Shown: positions 16,088 through 24,049, numbered from the stretch's first letter. The stretch: DNA of 35,904 nt from an uncultured SAR116 cluster alpha proteobacterium (GCA_902589185.1 CACIRZ010000014.1:1-35904); one strand, 5' to 3'. Numbers and translations: made by a program. Notes: generated by a model from the letters alone, not told the origin.

Positions 16088-17026
16088 TTATGGTTTGGCA
16101 AAAGTTTCTACTTTTGTTATGTTTTTAATAATTCCTTTTCTTTTTAAAAAATTACTAAATTTTTTATAGGTTTTTATGTCATGTGCTTGTGGTCTTAGAG
16201 CAAACCTAGATATAGTGTCTTTGTAAGCTCTTTTATTTAATTCATCATCTAAACCTTTTCTATATGAAGAAAAGTCTTTCCACGTAGATACTGGGTCATT
16301 TATAATTGTTAAAGTTGCTTTTTGAATTGCACTAAAAAATTTATCGAAAAGTGGGTGATTTTTATTTTTTTGATTTGCAATGTATATTAGTTCTTCATAA
16401 GTAGGTACGCCGTGCTCTTCGGGATAGAAGGCTCTACCTGGATGGTTGACAATATCCATTTGATTGAGCTCAAAATTTCTAAAAGCACCAATAACTGCAT
16501 CAACTTTTTTTGCAATTAATGAGGGTGATAATGAAAAGTTAATATTCACTAAATCTACATCAGACATCTTTAGGTTATATTTTTGAAGCATTCCAGAGAG
16601 TAGAGCTTCTTCAAATCCACCAACTGAAAATCCAATTTTTTTTCCTTTGAGATCTGAAATTGTTCTAATAGGCCCATTTCTTAAGACAACTAATGAATTT
16701 AATGGAACACTCACTAAAGTTCCAACTCTTACAACCGGTAAACCTTGATCAACTTGAATGTGTAGTTGTGGTTGATATGAAATTGCTAAGTCTAATTTGC
16801 CAGCTGCAACTAATTTTGGAGGATCATTTGGATCAGCTGGCTCGATCATCTCGACATCAAGGTTAAGATCTTTAAAAAAATTTCTTTTTTTAGCAATTAT
16901 TAGAGGAGCATGATCAGGATTTATAAACCAATCAAGTCCTATCGTTAACTTTTGTGATGAAGCATTAACATTACAAGTTAATGTTAAAAGAAAAAAACTT
17001 AATAATATTTTAAATGTTTTATTCAT
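16088..17026 (-). CDS. thiY: ThiY-like periplasmic binding protein for thiamine pyrimidine precursor
   Basis: A 312-residue periplasmic solute-binding protein of the NMT1/THI5-like family. An N-terminal signal peptide (basic start then ILLSFFLLTLTCNVNAS) is followed by LTIGLDWFINPDHAPLIIAKKR, the pyrimidine-site segment. Further conserved parts are GKLDLAISYQPQ and the segment with AFYPEEHGVPTYEELIYIA. ThiY binds formylaminopyrimidine or related HMP precursors for import and salvage. I choose ATG 17026 over the in-frame ATG 17032, because the latter touches the GGAGGGAG ribosome site with no spacer. A TPP riboswitch lies immediately upstream, strongly supporting the thiamine role. A permease gene lies further upstream but no ATPase is visible. 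Confidence 0.93.
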   Translation of the reverse strand: MNKTFKILLSFFLLTLTCNVNASSQKLTIGLDWFINPDHAPLIIAKKRNFFKDLNLDVEMIEPADPNDPPKLVAAGKLDLAISYQPQLHIQVDQGLPVVRVGTLVSVPLNSLVVLRNGPIRTISDLKGKKIGFSVGGFEEALLSGMLQKYNLKMSDVDLVNINFSLSPSLIAKKVDAVIGAFRNFELNQMDIVNHPGRAFYPEEHGVPTYEELIYIANQKNKNHPLFDKFFSAIQKATLTIINDPVSTWKDFSSYRKGLDDELNKRAYKDTISRFALRPQAHDIKTYKKFSNFLKRKGIIKNITKVETFAKP

Positions 17027-17110
17027 TTGCATCTCCCTCCGCTGGTTTTAACCAGATCAGGTTATAAGGGTTAATTTCTCAGCAAGACGAATGTCACGCA
17101 CCCCTGGCAA
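17027..17110 (-). promoter_or_regulatory. TPP (THI-box) riboswitch controlling thiY
   Basis: Read on the minus strand the leader contains the thi-box elements in order: GGGGTGC, CTGAGA, ACCTGATCTGG, then CCAGCGGAGGGAGA. These are the conserved TPP-aptamer core bases. A short closing stem TTGC (17110-17107) can pair with GCAA (17030-17027) just before the chosen ATG. The purine-rich 3' aptamer strand GGAGGGAG is also the only ribosome binding site for thiY. So ligand binding should hide the Shine-Dalgarno and switch off translation directly, without a separate expression platform. No intrinsic terminator is seen between aptamer and start codon. Confidence 0.95.
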
Positions 17111-17149
17111 TTTATTTCTATTACAAATATAGAAAAAATCAATTATATT

Positions 17150-17875
17150 TTATTTCCACCATACATATCGGCTAAGAACATAATCTGTGATTTTATAAAT
17201 AGTAATGGTCATAAAAATAAGAATTAATAGAGCAGCAAACATGTTATCAGTTTGCAATCTTGCATTACTGTATATCATAAATGACCCTAGCCCAGTACTT
17301 CCTCCAATCCATTCTCCTACAACTGCACCAATTGGAGCAAAGCATGCAGCCACTCTAAGTCCAGAACATAATCCAGGTAAAGAAGAAGGTATTTTTATTT
17401 TCCAAAACAATTGAATTTTTGAGAGATTTAATGTTTTTCCGGCGTCAATTAGTTCTTGAGGAACTTTATTTAAGGCATCTGTGAAATTTGATGTGATTGG
17501 GAAAAAAACTATTAAAACTCCTATTACTATTTTACTGATCATTCCGTATCCAAGCCACAAAATTAATAATGGAGCTAAAGCAAAAACTGGAATTGATTGG
17601 CTTGCAAGTAATATTGGCATTATCCATCTCTTTAATGTTACTGAAGAAAAAATTATCAAAGCTGTTGATATTCCAATTAGAGAGCCAATTGCTATAGAAG
17701 CCAAAATTTCAATAAGTGTATAGGATGCGTGAATTATGAGTTCATCCCAGTTAACGTAAATTGATACAAATATTTTTGATGGAGGAGGGAGCATAAAAAC
17801 AGGTAGCTGAAAAAATAAACAGCTTATTTCCCATATCACAAAAATAGTTGTTGCAATTAATATTCCTCTTATCAT
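17150..17875 (-). CDS. thiX: ABC transporter permease, ThiX-like
   Basis: A 241-residue BPD_transp_1 permease with about six helices. The conserved EAA-loop appears as the segment around FTDALNKVPQELIDAGKTLNLSK, followed by FWKIKIPSSLPGLCSGLRVA. The family is that of SsuC/TauC/ThiX. The next gene on the strand is thiY, supporting a ThiXY thiamine-precursor importer. I start at ATG 17875 (MIRGILIATT), which has AAGG just upstream. An in-frame start at 17956 would add 27 residues and run into the divergent deacetylase gene. The ATP-binding ThiZ is not seen here, and the riboswitch lies after this gene, so it does not control it directly. Confidence 0.85.
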   Translation of the reverse strand: MIRGILIATTIFVIWEISCLFFQLPVFMLPPPSKIFVSIYVNWDELIIHASYTLIEILASIAIGSLIGISTALIIFSSVTLKRWIMPILLASQSIPVFALAPLLILWLGYGMISKIVIGVLIVFFPITSNFTDALNKVPQELIDAGKTLNLSKIQLFWKIKIPSSLPGLCSGLRVAACFAPIGAVVGEWIGGSTGLGSFMIYSNARLQTDNMFAALLILIFMTITIYKITDYVLSRYVWWK

Positions 17876-17927
17876 TGTAACCTTAGTAAATAGTGTTATA
17901 TCAATTATATATATCAAATAGAAAAGA

Positions 17928-19052
17928 ATGCAGAATTTTTTATTTACAAGTGACATTTTTAGAGGCTCTAGATATGAAAAAGGTCATCCCCTCGATATGG
18001 ATAGAGTTTGGCCTAGTGTAGAGCTTATAAGGCTTATGGGATGGGTAAAAGAAGATCAAATTATAAAAAACTCACCCGCGGACATTAGTGAGTTAATTAA
18101 ATTTCATGATTTAGATTATGTAAAAGCATTAAAAAAAGCCGAAGAAGATCAAAATCTTCCAGATAATCTTAAGAAAAAATTTAATATTGGTATTGGAAAT
18201 AATCCAATATTTAACGAGGTTTTCTCAAGGCCGGCAACTGCAGCTAAAGCCTCTATAAAAGCTGTTGAAATGATAGCAAATAAAAAGGCAAAAAAAATAT
18301 TAAATATATCTGGTGGAACTCATCATGGAAAAAAATCTCAAGCATTTGGTTTTTGTTTTCTGAATGATTGTGTTTTAGCAATCCTAAAAGCTCTAGAATT
18401 AAATTTAAAAAATATCGTGTATGTAGATCTTGATGCTCATCATTGTGACGGAGTGCAAGATGTTTTTTCTGAAAATGAGAATGTGTCAATTATATCAATT
18501 CATGAAAAAAATAGATGGCCTAAAACTGGTAAATTTGAGGATAATAAACTTTTCAATGTAATAAACTTCCCTGTTAATGAGGATTTCAATGATAATGAAA
18601 TGGATTATATAGTATCCAACGTTATTATTCCTTTCTTAAAATTAAAGAAAGCTGATCTTATAATAATTCAAGCTGGAGCTGATATGCTTGATGGTGATCC
18701 TCAATCAAGAATTAGTTTGACTAATAATGCGTATTGGAAAGCAGTAAGGGATGTTCAGTCTCTAAATGAAAATGTTATAATCTTGGGTGGTGGTGGCTAT
18801 AATCCATATTTAACGGCAAAGGCTTGGGCTGGTAACTGGGTTTTAATAAATGATAAAGAAGAGTGTTTAGACCAAGAGATGAAGCCGCAGTGTTATGATT
18901 TTCTTAAATCTCTTACTTGGCATAATAGACGAGTTAAGAATGGGATTCCCAATAAGTGGATAAGTACTTGGAGAGATGAATATAAAAATGCCGAAGTAGG
19001 GGATGAAATTTTATTTCTTGTAGATAATATATTAAAGATAAAAAAAATATGA
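17928..19052 (+). CDS. Histone deacetylase family protein (AcuC/HDAH-like Zn deacetylase)
   Basis: A 374-residue cytosolic enzyme of the arginase/deacetylase superfamily. The active-site pair is H132-H133 in SGGTHHGKK. Zinc ligands are D169 and H171 in VDLDAHHCDG and D252 in AGADMLDGDP; the transition-state tyrosine is Y291 in GGGGYNPY. The N-terminal KGHPLDMDRV is also typical. Bacterial members remove acyl groups from small molecules (polyamines) or protein lysines such as acetyl-CoA synthetase; the substrate is not clear here. It diverges from thiX with a 52-base gap and overlaps the DUF192 gene by four bases, so those two are co-transcribed. Confidence 0.9.
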   Translation: MQNFLFTSDIFRGSRYEKGHPLDMDRVWPSVELIRLMGWVKEDQIIKNSPADISELIKFHDLDYVKALKKAEEDQNLPDNLKKKFNIGIGNNPIFNEVFSRPATAAKASIKAVEMIANKKAKKILNISGGTHHGKKSQAFGFCFLNDCVLAILKALELNLKNIVYVDLDAHHCDGVQDVFSENENVSIISIHEKNRWPKTGKFEDNKLFNVINFPVNEDFNDNEMDYIVSNVIIPFLKLKKADLIIIQAGADMLDGDPQSRISLTNNAYWKAVRDVQSLNENVIILGGGGYNPYLTAKAWAGNWVLINDKEECLDQEMKPQCYDFLKSLTWHNRRVKNGIPNKWISTWRDEYKNAEVGDEILFLVDNILKIKKI

Positions 19053-19516
19053 TAAACCAAATCAAAATTACCATGTTAGGAGTTTTCCTAATATTGTGGC
19101 AAAGTGTTTTATATGCTGAAATTAATAGCCCAATATTCAAAAAAATTATTTGTGGTGTTAATGTTGGTAATAATAATGTTCAAGAGTTATCTCTAGAAAT
19201 TGCTGATAATGAGCCAAAAAGATCTTATGGATTAATGAATAGAGAAGAAATGAAATCTAATTCAGGAATGTTGTTTATTTGGAAAGATAGACAAATTCGA
19301 AATTTTTGGATGAAAAATACACATTTTAATTTAGATTTATTTTTTTTGAATAACCAAGGTGAAATAATTGAGATTTATAAAAATGCTAAAGCATTTGATG
19401 AAACAAACATTAAAAGTCAAAATGAAGTAAATTTCGTGGTTGAATTAAGATCTGGAGAGTATCAACTATTAATAGGAGATAAATTTAACTGTCCATTTAA
19501 AGAATTATTGAAATAA
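19049..19516 (+). CDS. DUF192 family secreted protein
   Basis: A 155-residue protein with a cleavable-looking N-terminal signal (residues 1-25: ITMLGVFLILWQSVLYAEI). It is followed by a DUF192 domain: LEIADNEPKRSYGLMNREEM, then GMLFIWKDRQIRNFWMKNTHFNLDLFFL and a C-terminal VVELRSGE segment. The WMKNT...DLFF pattern is the family hallmark. It is probably periplasmic; no enzymatic activity is established for DUF192. Overlap of ATGA with the deacetylase stop suggests co-expression, but the functional link is unknown. Confidence 0.9.
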   Translation: MINQIKITMLGVFLILWQSVLYAEINSPIFKKIICGVNVGNNNVQELSLEIADNEPKRSYGLMNREEMKSNSGMLFIWKDRQIRNFWMKNTHFNLDLFFLNNQGEIIEIYKNAKAFDETNIKSQNEVNFVVELRSGEYQLLIGDKFNCPFKELLK

Positions 19517-19577
19517 ATTCAATTAGTTTAAAGTAAAGCTTGATTTTAACAATTTCTAAAGTATAAATCGAATTGTT

Positions 19578-19654
<77 letters not shown>

Positions 19655-19677
19655 AATTTATTATTTATCTTCTATTT

Positions 19678-20544
19678 TTAAGCCATTATAGGTTTTTGGT
19701 CACCAACCAAGGTAACTCTATGCATAATCCTTTTGATAGTATTGTTATCAAAAGCTTCAACTGAATGCATTGTACATCTATTATCCCACATCACAATGTC
19801 ATCATTATTCCAAATATGTTTGTAAACATATTTAGATTGAATTGAATGTTCTATTAAGAAATCAAGCAATTCTCTTCCTTCACTATAATCATAATCATAA
19901 ATTTTTACCATCGTATGTGGTGATAAAAAGAGACTAGATTTCTTAGTTGAAGGATGCTTCCTTACCAAAGGATGAATAACAGGATCAAGTTTATCATAAT
20001 TGCCTTTGTTTTTTCTTTTGCTAAGTTCGTCAGACAAACTTATTATAAAGTCGTGATCGTGTACTACTTTTAAGTTTTTTATTTTCTGTTTTATCGATTC
20101 TTCTAGATCCTCATAAGCTTTATACATATTTGCAAATAGAGTATTTCCTCCTTTATTTGTAGTAGAAATACCATGAAGAATAGATCCATTACTTGGTATT
20201 TTTCGAAATGAACTATCAGTATGCCAAAGCCATGATTGTTTTAAATATTGCCATGAGGTTTCTTTGTTAGGAATAATATCACCATTTTCATCAACATTGG
20301 AGACCCTATAAATTTCAGGATTCTTTGATGATCTATGTGATAAAGAAGGGTGAACTTCTAGTTTACCAAATCTTTTCCCAAATTTAATATGATCTTCATC
20401 AGAAATATTTTGATTGGGAAAGACAATAACTAAATATTCAAGCCATAATTTTTTGATTTTTTGAAAAGTATCACTATCTAAATTTGAGATATCAATACCT
20501 TCAATTGAAATGCCTATATTCTCATGTAAACTTTTTACAATCAA
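19678..20544 (-). CDS. TauD/TfdA family Fe(II)/2-oxoglutarate dioxygenase
   Basis: A 288-residue cytosolic dioxygenase. The iron-binding facial triad is visible as H108-x-D110 in SWLWHTDSSF and distal H260 in RCTMHSVEAF. The 2-oxoglutarate-binding arginine is R276 in MHRVTLVGD. Families with this architecture (TauD, TfdA, alkylsulfatases) hydroxylate sulfonates, phenoxyacetates or similar carboxylates; the substrate is unknown. The start is TTG at 20544, with AAAGGA upstream; no ATG precedes the first motif. It lies 34 bases after the coiled-coil gene of the DUF1538 operon on the same strand, so read-through is possible, but its GC is much lower than that operon's. Confidence 0.88.
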   Translation of the reverse strand: MIVKSLHENIGISIEGIDISNLDSDTFQKIKKLWLEYLVIVFPNQNISDEDHIKFGKRFGKLEVHPSLSHRSSKNPEIYRVSNVDENGDIIPNKETSWQYLKQSWLWHTDSSFRKIPSNGSILHGISTTNKGGNTLFANMYKAYEDLEESIKQKIKNLKVVHDHDFIISLSDELSKRKNKGNYDKLDPVIHPLVRKHPSTKKSSLFLSPHTMVKIYDYDYSEGRELLDFLIEHSIQSKYVYKHIWNNDDIVMWDNRCTMHSVEAFDNNTIKRIMHRVTLVGDQKPIMA

Positions 20545-20578
20545 AATAAGATATCCTTTGATGCGTTACTAAAATCTC

Positions 20579-21331
20579 TTATTTTAATTTAATCAGTAGA
20601 TCTGCAGTACGTCTCTGATTTGCTACAACACGTTCGCGATCTGCTTGTATGCGTTCACGTCGTTTAGCTATTTCATCACCAAGTTCTAAAATGCCTTTTG
20701 TATCGTTCTCAACACGATTTACTAAGTCAGCAGCCTCGTTCTCTGCAGTATTCGCTCTTTCTAGAAGTTTTTCTAATCGCTCAGCATTAGATTTTACAAA
20801 TTGTGCATTTGCACTTGAAGTAGCCTTTCTCATTTGTTTAGCAATCGATCCATCAGCCCAATCAGCATTTTCAGAAATCATTGTATCACCTTGTTCTACT
20901 ACTGACTCATTTGCTTCAGTGATTAAACCGTTAACTGACTGTAACATCTGATTTACTTCAATCATTTTAGTGGCAATTTCGCGTAAAGTATCGTTGAGAT
21001 CAGAACGATTTTCAAGTTGTTCAATCCTTACTTGATTTAACATCCTCACCTTGAAATTATTTTGAATGTCAGATGATGGTTCAAGTGCTTCAAGCATTGC
21101 CATTCGACAGCCATACAGATCATTAACATTGTCAATTGCTATTGATCGGTTACCCATAAAAGCAGAGGTAAAATTTCTTTGTAGTAACGAACGATTTTCT
21201 TCAATATCAGCGAGTAAAAGCATGAGTTCAGCATATGTCGTAGACACTTCTGCATCCAGCTCAAAAATCCTTCGTCTATTCTTACGAATATTTGTTTTAT
21301 TTTCAGATATTAAATCAGTTTTTTTTGCCAT
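20579..21331 (-). CDS. Soluble coiled-coil protein of unknown function, linked to DUF1538/PII operon
   Basis: A 250-residue highly charged, almost entirely helical protein with no membrane helix or signal. Heptad-like runs are seen throughout, notably residues 1-50 (KNRRRIFELDAEVSTTYAEL), 95-135 and 175-245 (NAERLEKLLERANTAENEAA; DEIAKRRERIQADRERVVA). A central segment QGDTMISENADWADGSIAK may break the coil. I recognise no family. It is the last gene of the unit DUF1538-PII-PII, 11 bases after the second PII gene. Base composition is like its upstream neighbours (about 40% GC in a counted line) and unlike the flanks. A scaffold or partner of the PII proteins is a guess. Confidence 0.8.
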   Translation of the reverse strand: MAKKTDLISENKTNIRKNRRRIFELDAEVSTTYAELMLLLADIEENRSLLQRNFTSAFMGNRSIAIDNVNDLYGCRMAMLEALEPSSDIQNNFKVRMLNQVRIEQLENRSDLNDTLREIATKMIEVNQMLQSVNGLITEANESVVEQGDTMISENADWADGSIAKQMRKATSSANAQFVKSNAERLEKLLERANTAENEAADLVNRVENDTKGILELGDEIAKRRERIQADRERVVANQRRTADLLIKLK

Positions 21332-21342
21332 GGTTTCACCTA

Positions 21343-21729
21343 TTATTCTATAATTTCCTCTAACTCTGCGTGATCATCATCCTGAAGTTCATGTTTAGTG
21401 GATTTCTTTAGTTTGTTCATATAGATTATTCCTTTATTTGGCTCTGATAATTCGCAGAAGCGATAAATAAAATCGAATATATTCTCAGCTTGGTCAGCTG
21501 TTACCACAACATGAAATTGCTCTACATCAAAAGAACCTGAAACACCCGCCACAGTTTTCTGTCCAATCATCGTGCCAGCCACGTTGTAAAAGTAAACTTC
21601 ATTGATATTACGTTTCATTAGCTCAGGGATTAACTTGTCGGTACCACCTTCATACAATATACCTGAAATTAACCAAGTGTAATCAAGATAGTGCACTCTA
21701 GGATCTGTTTTTATTTCAGGAAAAACCAT
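21343..21729 (-). CDS. PII-like protein 2 (ferredoxin-like regulatory fold)
   Basis: A 128-residue soluble protein resembling PII-like regulators. The C-terminal half has a strand-helix-strand pattern with FHVVVTADQAENIFDFIYRF, then GIIYMNKLKK, equivalent to the last repeat of the PII ferredoxin-like fold. The N-terminal half has WLISGILYEGGTDKLIPELM followed by VYFYNVAGT, equivalent to the first strand-helix-strand; the loop containing AGTMIGQKTVAGVSGS may be the T-loop. The acidic tail (DDDHAELEEIIE) is extra. Canonical PII T-loop uridylylation (Tyr51) is not visible. The gene starts one base after the stop of PII-like 1. Family by fold pattern; no exact subfamily. Confidence 0.72.
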   Translation of the reverse strand: MVFPEIKTDPRVHYLDYTWLISGILYEGGTDKLIPELMKRNINEVYFYNVAGTMIGQKTVAGVSGSFDVEQFHVVVTADQAENIFDFIYRFCELSEPNKGIIYMNKLKKSTKHELQDDDHAELEEIIE

Positions 21730-21730
21730 C

Positions 21731-22090
21731 TCATGAACCTACATATTTAGATAAAATGGAAGGCGGAACGTAGGTGGCAGCCTGCATTAGAGGAGTTGCG
21801 TACATGAAACCCATACCAGGTGTATCCAACTTTCCAGCTAAAAACATTCGTTCAAAAACTCTATCTACTTCATCACTTGAAACCATCACATTGACGACAT
21901 CTCTTTCGGCATCTACAGCAACACCCAAAGCACCTAATCTTTCACGAATTCCTACACCCATTGCGCCATGTACAGTTGATCCTTGAATTCCCACCTCTAG
22001 TAAAGCGTCAGTAATAATCTCCCCATAACCATGTTGTACAACTGCAGTAATTAGTGTTGCTTCAGTTAATGTGGTAAATGAACGTTTCAT
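21731..22090 (-). CDS. PII-like protein 1
   Basis: A 119-residue protein of the PII signalling fold. The first strand and helix are ATLITAVVQHGYGEIITDALLE; a T-loop-like region follows (HGAMGVGIRERLGALGVAVD). The second repeat is DVVNVMVSSDEVDRVFERMF, then LDTPGMGFMYATPL in place of the usual B-loop/C-loop region, and a C-terminal AATYVPPSILSKY. PII proteins bind ATP/ADP, 2-oxoglutarate or other small molecules and plug membrane transporters. It overlaps the DUF1538 gene by four bases, as expected for a dedicated partner. Signature residues of GlnB/GlnK are not present, so the ligand is unknown. Confidence 0.8.
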   Translation of the reverse strand: MKRSFTTLTEATLITAVVQHGYGEIITDALLEVGIQGSTVHGAMGVGIRERLGALGVAVDAERDVVNVMVSSDEVDRVFERMFLAGKLDTPGMGFMYATPLMQAATYVPPSILSKYVGS

Positions 22091-23877
22091 TTTGTTTCTC
22101 CTTCATGAGCAAGCTCACGAGCAACACGGCGCTCCTCGCGTTTTACTTTAAATTGTACATAAATACCAAGTGTCAAAACTGCGACAATAGGACAAATTGA
22201 TGCAGCAGCCAAAATTCCAAATCCGTCTGTTGAACCAAGTGCATTACCAAATCCTAGACCCATAGCAAGCACTAATGGAACAGTGACAGGCCCAGTGGTA
22301 ACACCTGCTGAGTCCCAACCAACATTAACGAATTCTTCAGTCGATAAAAGTGTCAATATCAATCCAAGAGTATAACCAGGTATTAAAATATACATTATAT
22401 GAAACCCATAGATAAGTTTCAAAACACCTAGCATAATGCCAGTACCCACACCAAATGCGACTGCTATCATTAACATGGATTTTTTAAATGCACCGTTTGT
22501 TAAATTCTGCACAGTCATCCCAAGTGCGTTTAGGGCAGGCTCTGCAAGAGTAGCTGAAAGACCAAGTACCCAAGCAAATAAACCCGCAATCCCAACACCA
22601 ACTGTCATGCTATAAAGAGGACTTGCTATAATTGCATCAATTGATGTAAAAGCACCTGCAATCAATCCGCCCGATTGATCTCCGAGTTTAGCTAAACCGT
22701 AGGTTAAACCGATATTAAAAATACACATTCCCATGACTGCTAGTATAATTCCGTAGTAGGTGATGAAGGCATTTTTTAATTTTTCACGTAAAATTACTAA
22801 TAGCACCACTGCTAAGAAAATCACCAATGGTACAATGGCTCGCACACCTAAGATTACTTCAGTCCAAGGGGTAACTTCATACCATAGTGGCTGAGAGGTT
22901 GCAGTCTGAGCGGCTAATTTTATTTCAGCTGCTTTTTCGATAATCAGTTCTGCTGGAACTGTATACGCAGTGTAAAAGCTTAGTATCAATACCCCTAGAA
23001 TTGGGAACACTGATGCCAATGTCACAATACCAAATCCAGATAATGAAGAATCTGCACCTTTACCGGCTGCTGCAGCGACACCAATACCAAGTGCAAGGAC
23101 TAATGGTACTGTTACTGGACCAGTTGTAACTGCTCCACAATCCCAAGCTAAACCAACAATTTTAGTTAGTTCAGGGTCCATGAAAGCAATAATACTCAAA
23201 ATCAAAGTAGGGGTGACGCTCATAAAAATCATTGGCTTTAAACTCCAGCCACGTAAAAACCTAACTGTACCCAAAACTGCTGCTAAACCAACACCAAGTC
23301 CAACTAGTAAAACAGTTGCACCTGAGCGATCATTTAGTAATGTAAATAAATAAGGTGCTTGTTCTGGATCAACAATGGATCCAGCCACTTGTAATGCTCC
23401 AATTGCTGGCTCGGCAAATGTTACACCTATACCTAATAAGAATGCTATAAATAGTACGCCAGTCAATGGTAGTTTGCGAGGCAAAGTATTACCGATTATC
23501 TCACCAAAAGGCATGAGCCCGAGTTTTAACCCTTCCATAAACATCATTAAGCCGATCATAACAGCAAATAAACCGCCTGCAATTATACTTGCGTCCATGA
23601 CAGGTGTTTGAAGAACTAAATATTGGAAAAGTGCCAAATAAATTGCCAGTGGAACAACTGCACGTGCCTGGTCAATAAATCGTGTAGACAAATATGGTTG
23701 TAGAATTTTAAATATATCACCACCACCCAATTTCATTTTTGGTACAGGTTGTGGATGTTCATTACCATGACGATCAAATAGTGGTTCTGGCATTAATTCT
23801 TGATATGGAATTTTTTGACTGTCGATTGACATTGCTTGGATGTAATCACCAAATCTTATGGTTTTTCGTCTTGACAT
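22087..23877 (-). CDS. DUF1538 duplicated membrane protein, putative transporter
   Basis: A 596-residue inner-membrane protein with two homologous DUF1538 halves. Repeat 1 has FAEPAIGAL (154-162), WDCGAVTTGPVTVPLVLA (245-262) and GFGIVTLASVFPILGV (281-296). Repeat 2 has LAEPALNAL (444-452), WDSAGVTTGPVTVPLVLA (521-538) and GFGILAAASICPIVAV (552-567). Each half starts with a similar helix (RAVVPLAIYLA 72 onward; RAIVPLVIFLA 346 onward). The internal symmetry and the near-identical Gly/Pro/Thr motif suggest a pore made of two inverted or parallel repeats. N-terminal 60 residues are cytoplasmic. PII-like genes follow directly. Substrate unknown. RBS AAGGA precedes ATG 23877. Confidence 0.88.
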   Translation of the reverse strand: MSRRKTIRFGDYIQAMSIDSQKIPYQELMPEPLFDRHGNEHPQPVPKMKLGGGDIFKILQPYLSTRFIDQARAVVPLAIYLALFQYLVLQTPVMDASIIAGGLFAVMIGLMMFMEGLKLGLMPFGEIIGNTLPRKLPLTGVLFIAFLLGIGVTFAEPAIGALQVAGSIVDPEQAPYLFTLLNDRSGATVLLVGLGVGLAAVLGTVRFLRGWSLKPMIFMSVTPTLILSIIAFMDPELTKIVGLAWDCGAVTTGPVTVPLVLALGIGVAAAAGKGADSSLSGFGIVTLASVFPILGVLILSFYTAYTVPAELIIEKAAEIKLAAQTATSQPLWYEVTPWTEVILGVRAIVPLVIFLAVVLLVILREKLKNAFITYYGIILAVMGMCIFNIGLTYGLAKLGDQSGGLIAGAFTSIDAIIASPLYSMTVGVGIAGLFAWVLGLSATLAEPALNALGMTVQNLTNGAFKKSMLMIAVAFGVGTGIMLGVLKLIYGFHIMYILIPGYTLGLILTLLSTEEFVNVGWDSAGVTTGPVTVPLVLAMGLGFGNALGSTDGFGILAAASICPIVAVLTLGIYVQFKVKREERRVARELAHEGETK

Positions 23878-23952
23878 AATTAATCCTTACAATAAATTAT
23901 TATGTATAAATAGCTGTAATATACGACTAAATCAATAAATTTTATTTAAGAA

Positions 23953-23981
23953 TTTATAAATGCATACTGTTAAAACTTCAA
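23953..23981 (-). promoter_or_regulatory. Candidate sigma-70 promoter for DUF1538/PII operon
   Basis: On the minus strand TTGAAG (23981-23976) and TATAAA (23958-23953) are exactly 17 bases apart. A transcript from near 23947 would have a 70-base leader. The 172-base gap upstream of the operon holds no gene. A second TTGATT further downstream could also serve. Base match is good but the gap is very AT-rich, so confidence is moderate. Confidence 0.4.
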
Positions 23982-24049
23982 ATTTAAAATAAATGATTTT
24001 TAATGTTATCCTTAATAAATCAATTAGTCACTAAAAGTTTGAATAGATG

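Noticed and set aside
17876-17956. N-terminal extension of ThiX to ATG 17956
   Set aside because: It would overlap the divergent deacetylase start, whereas ATG 17875 has an AAGG at proper distance and a standard permease N-terminus.
20649-20951. A 100-codon frame on the plus strand inside the coiled-coil gene
   Set aside because: It lies fully opposite the coiled-coil gene, whose protein composition, spacing in the operon and coupling are convincing. The frame is Ser/Phe/Ala-rich, the typical mirror of a charged helical protein.
21066-21353. A 95-codon plus-strand frame spanning the start of the coiled-coil gene
   Set aside because: It is antisense to a well-supported gene, is rich in serine and isoleucine, and has no motif.
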